Shown here: positions 22,234-28,448 of the stretch, piece by piece
Layout: the number at the start of each line of letters is the position of its first letter
Position numbering within the stretch: the first letter of the stretch is position 1
Virus record (IMG/VR): IMGVR_UViG_3300032271_000989
Location: 1 to 34,372 of that record
Reading direction: 5' to 3' (one strand)
Length of the DNA stretch: 34,372 nt
Source of the DNA: a virus
Program-made: the position numbers and the translations under genes
Notes under the pieces: model-generated
Seen by the model: only the letters and a program-made list of their open reading frames with translations
Databases searched by the model: none
Told to the model about the DNA's origin: nothing

Positions 22234-24214
22234 TCTGTCTATCGCACCCGAGAGCGCGCCGCTGGCGACCCCTGATCTGCCGATGAACGCCACGCCGGAG
22301 GCCTATGGCGCCGGACTTGCAGCCGCAGGCGCCCAAGCCGGACACCAGCTGGTGCAGATCGCGGTGCAGCGCAAGGAAATCGACGAGCGCAACCGCTATG
22401 AAGTGGACCTGACGGCGGGCCAGTTGCGCCTCGCACAGCTGCGCGAGCAGATGGCTGCGCAAGTCAACGCGCTGCAAGGCGACCACACGGTCAGTGTCGA
22501 CGACTATGCCAAGCGGGTAGGTGCCGCCTTCGACCAGCTGGCCGGCGCGGTAACCGAAGGGCAGACCAACCAGCGCATCCAGCGGCAGCTGGCGGGCCAA
22601 GTAGGGGAAATGCGCGCGCAATACGGCGAGGCTGCGCAAAACTGGCAATCGATGAAACGCGCGGTGCTGTTCGGACAGGGTGCCAACGCGCTGGGCGAAA
22701 CGATGGAAGCCCAGGCGTATCAGGCGCCGAACCCGCAGACAGTTGAAAGCCTGCAGCTGCAATGGGCCGAATATGCCCACGCGCTTAACGGCTTGCAGCC
22801 CGAACAGCGCAGCGCCCTGGTCCACGAGAAAGTTGCGAGCATGGCCTCCGCCTTCGGTCGTGGCCTAGCCAACCGCGACCCCTATCAGACGAAGGCCCTA
22901 GTGGCCGGTGGCTGGTTCGGCCAACATGGCATCAAAGGCGAGCAACTGGCGGCGATCGACCGTGCCGCAGACGTCGAAATTCGTGCCCGTGAGAACGAGG
23001 TCAAAGCGCAGCAGCAACTGCAGCGCACTGACGCGGAGCGTACCGTCGAGCAAGCGATTGGCCGCGTCCACGACGGCGCGATCCTCGACGACCACCTGCT
23101 GGCCACCTATGAGGCGCAGGCGACGGCACTGGGGCTATCGCCGGTCAAGCTGGACGAACTGAAGGATGCGCGGGCGCAAAACCGCGTGAAGAACGAGTTC
23201 CGGGCGGCCAGCCCCGAAACGATCGCGGCGGAGCTGAGCCGCCTCGACACCAAAATCGCCCAAGCCGGAACGCAAGCAGACTTTGGCATGGTCCAGCGGC
23301 GCAACCACGTTCAGGCCGTGCTTGAGCAGCGGCGGCGGGAGATCGGCGCGGATCAGGCCGGATGGGCGGCCCGAAACGGCATAGACGCACCGCAAGTGGA
23401 CTGGGACCATCCCGATGCGAACGTCATCATGCAAAGGGTCAAGGCAATCGACCTCGCCGCGCAGTCGGCCGGGATCGCGCCGGAGGCACGGCAGTACTTC
23501 TCGGCCGACGATGTGCAGCGGTTCAAGGGCGGGCTTGGCTCCAAGGATGGGTTCATGGGCGCCATCGCGGCGGCGAAGCAGTTCGGCGGCGCCCGCTCCG
23601 CCGTTGCAGCCGGGCAGCTGAAACCCGGCGACGCCAACTTCGCATACCTGACCACGCTGCCGGTTGCGACGGCGGGCGCGGTGTGGGACGGCCTTCACCA
23701 CCTCAAGCAATTTCCGGCGGCAATAACGATCCCGAAGGAAGAGGTGCGGCGAACGGAATGGCTGCACAAATTTGGCGAGCAAGACCGCTGGGCCATGGGC
23801 GCGCTGATGAAGCTGGACGCACAGCAACGCGGGGCATTCTTCGACACGGCGCGGAACCTGCTGGCGGGGTTCGTGGCGCAGGGCGAGCCGCTGACGCCGA
23901 ACCTGCGCTGGCGGGCGCTGAACCAGGCCATAGGCGCATCAGGGAAGCTGGGGCCAGACCAGCGGGGCGGCTTTGCGATGTGGGGCAGCACGGCATTCCT
24001 GCTTCCCCGAACGATGACGGATGCCCAATTCAAGAAGGCGGCCACGCAAGCGTGGGCCGCGTCGCCGCCGGTCGACGCCGGCGGAAAGGCCTATCCGATG
24101 GCGAACGCGCACCCCGTCAGGATCGGGCCGAGCAAATACCGCTTCGACACGGTGAACGGCATGCCGCTGCGCCGCCGTGACCACTCCGTGTTCACGCTGG
24201 ACATCAAACCATGA
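22226..24214 (+). CDS. Internal virion protein C (T7 gp15-like ejection protein)
   Basis: This 662-aa protein starts at ATG 22226 (GAGG 6 nt upstream). It is almost wholly helical and charged, with Gln/Ala/Glu-rich coils (QLRLAQLREQMAAQVNAL, then RAADVEIRARENEVKAQQQLQ). There is no membrane segment or enzyme motif. Length and position match the gp15-like protein of the ejectosome, which spans the periplasm. The later part (FAYLTTLPVATAGAVWDGLHHL, then RWAMGALMKLDAQQRGAFF) includes conserved-looking features of long ejection proteins. It overlaps the next gene by 4 bases (ATGA). Confidence 0.78.
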   Translation: MVDLSIAPESAPLATPDLPMNATPEAYGAGLAAAGAQAGHQLVQIAVQRKEIDERNRYEVDLTAGQLRLAQLREQMAAQVNALQGDHTVSVDDYAKRVGAAFDQLAGAVTEGQTNQRIQRQLAGQVGEMRAQYGEAAQNWQSMKRAVLFGQGANALGETMEAQAYQAPNPQTVESLQLQWAEYAHALNGLQPEQRSALVHEKVASMASAFGRGLANRDPYQTKALVAGGWFGQHGIKGEQLAAIDRAADVEIRARENEVKAQQQLQRTDAERTVEQAIGRVHDGAILDDHLLATYEAQATALGLSPVKLDELKDARAQNRVKNEFRAASPETIAAELSRLDTKIAQAGTQADFGMVQRRNHVQAVLEQRRREIGADQAGWAARNGIDAPQVDWDHPDANVIMQRVKAIDLAAQSAGIAPEARQYFSADDVQRFKGGLGSKDGFMGAIAAAKQFGGARSAVAAGQLKPGDANFAYLTTLPVATAGAVWDGLHHLKQFPAAITIPKEEVRRTEWLHKFGEQDRWAMGALMKLDAQQRGAFFDTARNLLAGFVAQGEPLTPNLRWRALNQAIGASGKLGPDQRGGFAMWGSTAFLLPRTMTDAQFKKAATQAWAASPPVDAGGKAYPMANAHPVRIGPSKYRFDTVNGMPLRRRDHSVFTLDIKP

Positions 24215-26625
24215 GCGATGACGGGCTGATCTTCAACGCGCAGGCCATCCAGCAGGATGAGCAGCGCCAATGGCGCCTGCCACAACCGAAATCGGCGACG
24301 CTGGACACGATCGGTGCCGCGTTCCGCGCGGCGCGCGACGATCAGCCGACGCACCTGAACGAGGAACGCATCAACGCCTATGCGCAAATCGCCAACGCCC
24401 TGCAGGAGAGGGGCTTTCCACACTCGCGATACTGGAACGAGTGGAACCGGGGGTACGGCGATCCGATCATGATCAGCCGCATCCAGGCCGACGTGGACCA
24501 TATCCGGGCGGGCGCAAAAGCGAAGGGCGAGCCGGACCCCTTCCCGAAGCTGCCCAAGAGCTGGCAGGAGTTCGACGAAGTGTGGCCGGCGCAGATGCGG
24601 GCGCGGCAAGAGCGGGATGCGCAAACGATCGCGCACGGCGGCACGGTGCCGTGGTTGATAGGCACGATGGCAGGCGGCCTCACCGATCTGCCCACGATCG
24701 CCTCCATGGCCTTTGGCGGGGGCGAAGCAAGGTTGGCGACGCAGATCGCGCGCGAAGCGCTGGTGCAGGGTGCTACGGAACTTGCGCAGCAACCGCTGAT
24801 CAATGCGGAACGGCGCGCACAGGGCCGGCCGGAATTGACGGCGCGGGAAAGCGCAGTGAATATCGCCAGCGCGGCGGCACTCGGCGCGGCGCTGCCCGTG
24901 GCGGCTCATGGAGCGGCGGCAGCGGCGCGCATGGTCCATGACCGACTGCCGGCAGGCCTTGTCATCAACCGCGCGATCAATGGAGCGGAACTGCCGCCGG
25001 TAACCGGAGCCGACCTTGCGCAAGCCTTTGAGCAGGCGGTGCCCGAACACGTCCGGACGCCGGACCAAGTGGATGCCCTGCACGTGGTGCGCCGCGATAC
25101 AGAGATGGCCGGGGCGACCCCGTTCACGCCGGATGCGATCGGAGACGACGCTCATGTCGGCGCGATGGATCGGGCGATAGGGGCACTGGCCGGCATCCCG
25201 CAGTCGCGCCCGCGTGTGACGCGCCCGGCGGGCGTCGATGGGTACCTCGCGGCCGTGCGGCGCAGCGAAAGCGGCGGCAACCCCAACGCGCGCAACCCGA
25301 TGCCCGGGCAGACGGCATCGGGCCTATACGGGTTCACCAACAAGACGTGGGTGGGCGCCTATCGCGCGGAGTTCCCGAACAGCGGGCTGAGCGAGCAGGC
25401 GATGCTGGCGCGCAAAGGCGACCCGGCGCTGCAAGAGCGGCTGATGCGCCGGCTTACCACCGACAATGCCGAGCGCCTGCGGGCGATGGGAATGGAGGCA
25501 ACGCCGGCCAACCTGTATGTGATGCACCACCTTGGCACTGGGGACGGGCCGAAAATCTTACGCGCAGGGGCAGATACGCCGCTGTCCGACCTGCTATCCG
25601 AACGCATCATCGCGGCCAATCCGCACATGCGGGGCAAGACGGTAGGCGAGTTCCGCGAATGGGCCGGCCGCAAGATGGGCCAAGCTCCGGCAGAGGGCGA
25701 GGCATTCGCCCTGCGCGATGACGGCGGCGCGGCCGCGGCCATCGACCAGGAGCGGATCGCCATAGAGGCCGACCGTGGCGCCGTGGACAACCTGTTCGCG
25801 CGTGACGACGAAAGCGGTGCAATGGCGGCCATGGCGCCGGACGCGGCGCATGCCGAGCCTGCACCCATAGAGCATCCGGCAGGGATCGAGATGAGCAGCG
25901 CGATCCCGCAGCTGCGCCGCGACCTGTTCGCGGACGAGACAAGCTGGCGCGTGGCGCAAGCCCGCATCGATGCCGAATACCTCGACCTGCCGGAGCCGAT
26001 GACGACGCGGCAAACGGTATGGGATGATGCCAGGGCAGAACTTGGCGCGGCGCGGGAAGGTGGATTTCAAGGCGCGCTCTATCACGACGAAGCCGGGCCG
26101 ATCGACGTGCAGTGGGGCGACAAAGAGGGCGGCCTTGCGCGGGTGATGGAGGCGCATCCAGACCTTGTCGAGCAGCTGCCGCAGATGCTGGACGACGCGC
26201 GGGTACTTCAAGGGGGTGGCAACGCGCTGCACCTTGAAAGCGCAGACGGTGCGGTGAATATCCGCCTTGCGCGCGATGGCGAAGACCAACCATGGCGGCT
26301 GTCCGACGTGCAGCGCGAGGCACCCGCCGAACCTGAGGCGAGCGCCGCCGCAGCGGCGGAGCGGCGAGGCGGCGCGGAGCGCGGGGCGGATGCAGGGCGC
26401 GCGGCGGGGAGCCCCGAAAGCGCGGCGGGCGAGCGCATGGCGGACCCCGGTGGCGCCGACATGAAGCTGGAGGCAGACCGGATATGGCACGATCTGGACA
26501 ACTCGGCAGAAGAAGACCAGCGCGCCTTTACGCTAGGCGATGGGGACGAACGCTCGATCGCGGCGGCGAAAGAGGACTTTGCGACAGAAGCGATGGCACT
26601 ACAGGCGCTGAAGGCCTGCTTATGA
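24211..26625 (+). CDS. Virion protein with lytic transglycosylase domain
   Basis: This 804-aa protein has an N-terminal helical region with a mildly hydrophobic stretch at about residues 225-245. At residues 343-440 it has a transglycosylase-type lysozyme domain: YLAAVRRSESGGNP, with the catalytic Glu at about 353, then ASGLYGFTNKTWVGAY, then LYVMHHLGTGDGPKILR. It would open peptidoglycan during DNA entry, the role of the N-terminal domain of T7 gp16. Here that enzyme is in a separate protein from the huge ejection protein at 28445. The C-terminus is low-complexity, Ala/Arg/Gly-rich. The stop is five bases from the end of the convergent gene at 26631. Confidence 0.85.
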   Translation: MSDDGLIFNAQAIQQDEQRQWRLPQPKSATLDTIGAAFRAARDDQPTHLNEERINAYAQIANALQERGFPHSRYWNEWNRGYGDPIMISRIQADVDHIRAGAKAKGEPDPFPKLPKSWQEFDEVWPAQMRARQERDAQTIAHGGTVPWLIGTMAGGLTDLPTIASMAFGGGEARLATQIAREALVQGATELAQQPLINAERRAQGRPELTARESAVNIASAAALGAALPVAAHGAAAAARMVHDRLPAGLVINRAINGAELPPVTGADLAQAFEQAVPEHVRTPDQVDALHVVRRDTEMAGATPFTPDAIGDDAHVGAMDRAIGALAGIPQSRPRVTRPAGVDGYLAAVRRSESGGNPNARNPMPGQTASGLYGFTNKTWVGAYRAEFPNSGLSEQAMLARKGDPALQERLMRRLTTDNAERLRAMGMEATPANLYVMHHLGTGDGPKILRAGADTPLSDLLSERIIAANPHMRGKTVGEFREWAGRKMGQAPAEGEAFALRDDGGAAAAIDQERIAIEADRGAVDNLFARDDESGAMAAMAPDAAHAEPAPIEHPAGIEMSSAIPQLRRDLFADETSWRVAQARIDAEYLDLPEPMTTRQTVWDDARAELGAAREGGFQGALYHDEAGPIDVQWGDKEGGLARVMEAHPDLVEQLPQMLDDARVLQGGGNALHLESADGAVNIRLARDGEDQPWRLSDVQREAPAEPEASAAAAAERRGGAERGADAGRAAGSPESAAGERMADPGGADMKLEADRIWHDLDNSAEEDQRAFTLGDGDERSIAAAKEDFATEAMALQALKACL

Positions 26626-26630
26626 ACCAT

Positions 26631-26912
26631 TCACGAAAAGCGCAGATCGTTGAGCAAGCCGTCGATGGTGGTGGCGGTGAAGCTCTTGACCAGCAGTTGC
26701 AGAATGATGCGGGCGGCACCGTCGACGACCAGCAGTGTGGCGTCGTCATGGGTGCAGCGGGACAACCCGAACACTCGGTCGCCTTTAAAAACTACGTGGC
26801 AGCGCTCAAAGCGGCAGTCCTCAAACCAGCCTCCGTCAAGCTCGATCTGCTGCCCAACGAACACCTCGCCGTAATGGAAGTGGGTGAAGAACTCCTCGCT
26901 GATCGGGGTCAC
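26631..26912 (-). CDS. Small F-x-x-C-x-F repeat protein (beta-helical type), minus strand
   Basis: This 93-aa protein starts at GTG 26912, overlapping the upstream stop as GTGA. The sequence GQQIELDGGWFEDCRFERCHVVFKG, then FGLSRCTHDDATLLVVDGAARIILQLL, has the 'F.xC.F..C...F.G' turns of a short pentapeptide-like coil, followed by a helix. I have seen similar small proteins in many proteobacterial genomes without a function. It is on the opposite strand to the structural genes and cotranscribed with the membrane protein, so it is likely a lysogen-expressed accessory (moron) gene. The plus-strand frame over the same DNA looks like an antisense shadow. Confidence 0.72.
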   Translation of the reverse strand: MTPISEEFFTHFHYGEVFVGQQIELDGGWFEDCRFERCHVVFKGDRVFGLSRCTHDDATLLVVDGAARIILQLLVKSFTATTIDGLLNDLRFS

Positions 26913-27205
26913 GAGGCGTGAGCCACGCGGGACTTCCGCCGCCGCCTCCAGCGACCAAAGGCGTGACCAGCCAAGTAAAACACGCCGTAAATGGCGTAGG
27001 TGAATGCGATATTCGCAGCCATCACAGCCGGGCGCCACACCCAACTGCCATCCTCACCCATGTTGGCCCACGCCTGGGCAACGGAGAGCGCCTTAACAAC
27101 ATATGCGCCCAGCGCTACGGGGAGCAGCAAGAGAAACGGGCGATAGGAAAGCCGACGAGAAGAAGCGCCGGCGATGATCAAGATTATCAAAAAAACAAGC
27201 ATCAT
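26909..27205 (-). CDS. Small membrane protein (moron-like), minus strand
   Basis: This 98-aa protein starts at ATG 27205. Hydrophobic helices lie at about residues 2-14 (MLVFLIILIIAG), 21-40 (YRPFLLLLPVALGAYVVKAL) and 60-80 (VMAANIAFTYAIYGVFYLAG). The cytoplasmic tail is strongly basic (GRWRRRRKSR). The gene is transcribed away from the antirepressor and overlaps the 93-aa gene. The first codons lie in AT-rich DNA. A membrane protein divergent from ant, between ejection-protein genes, is placed like P22 sieA; superinfection exclusion is a reasonable but unproved guess. Confidence 0.7.
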   Translation of the reverse strand: MMLVFLIILIIAGASSRRLSYRPFLLLLPVALGAYVVKALSVAQAWANMGEDGSWVWRPAVMAANIAFTYAIYGVFYLAGHAFGRWRRRRKSRVAHAS

Positions 27206-27219
27206 CGCGGCAGCCCCCT

Positions 27220-27247
27220 TGTTGCCCGAGTCGCTCTCAACTATAGC
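27220..27247 (+). promoter_or_regulatory. Candidate promoter for the antirepressor leader RNA
   Basis: TTGTTG (27220-27225), a 16-nt spacer, then TATAGC (27242-27247). The expected start is near 27254, just before the first hairpin of the leader RNA. The -10 region also reads TATAGT on the other strand, so a divergent promoter for the membrane gene could overlap. The match is moderate. Confidence 0.45.
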
Positions 27248-27253
27248 GGCGGG

Positions 27254-27340
27254 GACGCGGGGAGTCCCGCGTTAGGGATTGGAACCCCTGCATCGGTAGG
27301 CGCAGCCCGCGCCACACGCCCCGTGTGGGCGCGGTTTTTT
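27254..27340 (+). ncRNA. c4-like small RNA upstream of the antirepressor
   Basis: The RNA would begin with hairpin ACGCGGG-GAGT-CCCGCGT (27255-27272), followed by GGGATTGGAACCCC (27275-27288) and CGGTAGG (27294-27300), and end in the terminator at 27307-27340. GATTGGAAC and CGGTAGG are complementary (one G-U) and in nested order to GTTCCAATC (27393-27401) and CCTATCG (27380-27386) in the ant leader downstream. The layout of promoter, about 85-nt RNA, and ant leader with two complementary blocks is that of P1/P7 c4. Function is inferred; I did not compare it to the Rfam C4 model. Confidence 0.6.
27307..27340 (+). terminator. Intrinsic terminator in the antirepressor leader
   Basis: CCGCGCC-ACACG-CCC-CGTGT-G-GGCGCGG forms a 12-bp stem with one bulged G, followed by six T (27335-27340). 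This is the best intrinsic terminator in the window. It would release the c4-like RNA and limit readthrough into ant. Confidence 0.88.
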
Positions 27341-27499
27341 ATGGTCGGGCGTGTCGTGAGCACCCTTGGGTGCGCCGCTCCTATCGGCGGTAGTTCCAAT
27401 CATGGCGCGTCCGGCCACCAAAGGGTCCGCACAATCTGCGGACCCTTCCGGGATTGGAACCCCGGTGACCGGGCGATTTCGATAGGAAGTCGTCTATGA
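27341..27499 (+). CDS. Possible Icd/Ash-like leader ORF coupled to the antirepressor
   Basis: An in-frame ATG at 27341 directly follows the terminator T-run and opens a 52-codon frame, MVGRVVSTLGCAAPIGG...NPGDRAISIGSRL, that ends as ATGA on the ant start. In P1, ant translation is coupled to the small upstream gene icd, and c4 RNA blocks icd. The sequence has the look of the short Icd-like/Ash products seen upstream of ant genes. A second leader frame (27402-27485, 27 codons, MARPATKGS...) ends on the ant SD. Either or both could couple translation. SDs are weak, so confidence is low. Confidence 0.4.
   Translation: MVGRVVSTLGCAAPIGGSSNHGASGHQRVRTICGPFRDWNPGDRAISIGSRL
27380..27486 (+). promoter_or_regulatory. 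Antirepressor leader fold that can hide the SD
   Basis: CCTATCG (27380-27386) pairs with CGATAGG (27480-27486), which includes the first bases of the ant SD AGGAAG (27484-27489). Inside it, GTTCCAATC (27393-27401) pairs with GATTGGAAC (27452-27460). At the core an 11-bp hairpin (27421-27447) and a small CCCGG-TGA-CCGGG hairpin (27461-27473) fit without conflict. The closed form would block ant translation. The c4-like RNA carries copies of the 3' strands, so it competes for the same 5' strands. Confidence 0.65.
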
Positions 27500-28236
27500 C
27501 TAATGCCCTCCTCTCCTACCAATTTGACGACACACCCGTGCGCATCGTTATGGTCGCGGGCGATCCATGGTTCGTGGCAAACGATGTGGCCAAGGCACTG
27601 GGGTACCGTGAGGCCTACGACATGTGCCGCAACCTCGATGATGACGAGCGGGGTGCGCACAACGTGAGCACCCTTGGTGGCGACCAGTCCGTAAACATCA
27701 TCTCCGAAAGCGGCCTCTATGCCGCTGTGCTGAAATCCCGAAAAGAGGAGGCTAAGCGCTTCCGCAAGTGGGTGACTGGAGAAGTGCTGCCGAGCCTGCG
27801 CAAGACAGGCCAGTACCTGATGCACGACATCGAGCCGGCGCCGATGCAGTCGATCGACTTCGATCCGTCGCGTCTGGCGGTCGGCGTCTCCGTGATCCGC
27901 GAGGCGCGGCGCCTTTGGGGGCCGGTCGCAGCGCGCAACCTGTGGGCACAAGTGGGCCTGCCGCCCTGCGTGCTCGATAGCGAGGCCGTCTTCGACGGCG
28001 ACCCGATAGCGATGCCGCTGAAAGCCTATCTGACCGGCAAAGTCGAAACGACGATCCAGCAAGCCGCCGAGGGAATGGGGATCGACAACCTCGACATGAG
28101 CACGCGGTTCCGCATCGGAAAGCTGCTCGCCATGTGGGGCTGGGTCGCGAAAAACCGCAAGGTGTCGAAACACCGAACCGCGCGGATATTCAGCCGGCCC
28201 GCCGCGTCCGTCATCGTCGATCAGCCGGAGGCATGA
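27496..28236 (+). CDS. ant: Antirepressor with BRO-N domain
   Basis: This 246-aa protein has an N-terminal BRO-N (Bro/Ant) domain at about residues 8-105: IVMVAGDPWFVANDVAKALGY, then NVSTLGGDQSVNIISESGLYAAVLKSRKEEAKRFRKWVTGEVLPSLRKTG. The C-terminal domain (ARRLWGPVAARNLWAQVGLP, then TRFRIGKLLAMWGW) is a helical DNA/protein-binding region like those of other phage antirepressors. It would inactivate the repressor, which lacks a self-cleavage domain. AGGAAG lies 6 nt before ATG 27496 but can be hidden by the leader fold. The ant gene is unusually placed among late genes, as in P22. Confidence 0.88.
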   Translation: MTNALLSYQFDDTPVRIVMVAGDPWFVANDVAKALGYREAYDMCRNLDDDERGAHNVSTLGGDQSVNIISESGLYAAVLKSRKEEAKRFRKWVTGEVLPSLRKTGQYLMHDIEPAPMQSIDFDPSRLAVGVSVIREARRLWGPVAARNLWAQVGLPPCVLDSEAVFDGDPIAMPLKAYLTGKVETTIQQAAEGMGIDNLDMSTRFRIGKLLAMWGWVAKNRKVSKHRTARIFSRPAASVIVDQPEA

Positions 28237-28238
28237 CC

Positions 28239-28448
28239 ATGGCGCAGCTTCCGATGGATTTCGAGACGCGAGCCAACCGGTTCCTTGGGGCCATGGCCTG
28301 CGTGGAAAACATGCTGGGCAACACCGTGCCGGGTTCGGTGCTGGACCCCGAGAGCATGGCCTATCTGTTCAACCTGCTGGCCGGCGAGGCCAAGGAAGTC
28401 GTGAGGCCTTCGCGCCTGTGCGCCAACGATGATGATGACGAACCATGA
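28239..28448 (+). CDS. Unknown 69-aa protein between antirepressor and ejection protein
   Basis: The start is ATG 28239 (GGAGG 7 nt upstream); ATG 28233 would overlap the ant stop but is too close to the SD. The sequence FETRANRFLGAMACVENMLGNTVPGSVLDPESMAYLFNLLAGEAKEVVR is a compact helical domain with an acidic Asp-rich C-terminus (NDDDDEP). It overlaps the ejection protein start as ATGA. Either it belongs to the virion operon or it came with the ant insertion. Function is unknown. Confidence 0.65.
   Translation: MAQLPMDFETRANRFLGAMACVENMLGNTVPGSVLDPESMAYLFNLLAGEAKEVVRPSRLCANDDDDEP

Noticed and set aside
26484-26921. Plus-strand frame after the transglycosylase gene
   Set aside because: Antisense to the 93-aa gene with the F.xC.F pattern, which has a GTGA-coupled start; the plus frame has no SD and looks like a shadow.
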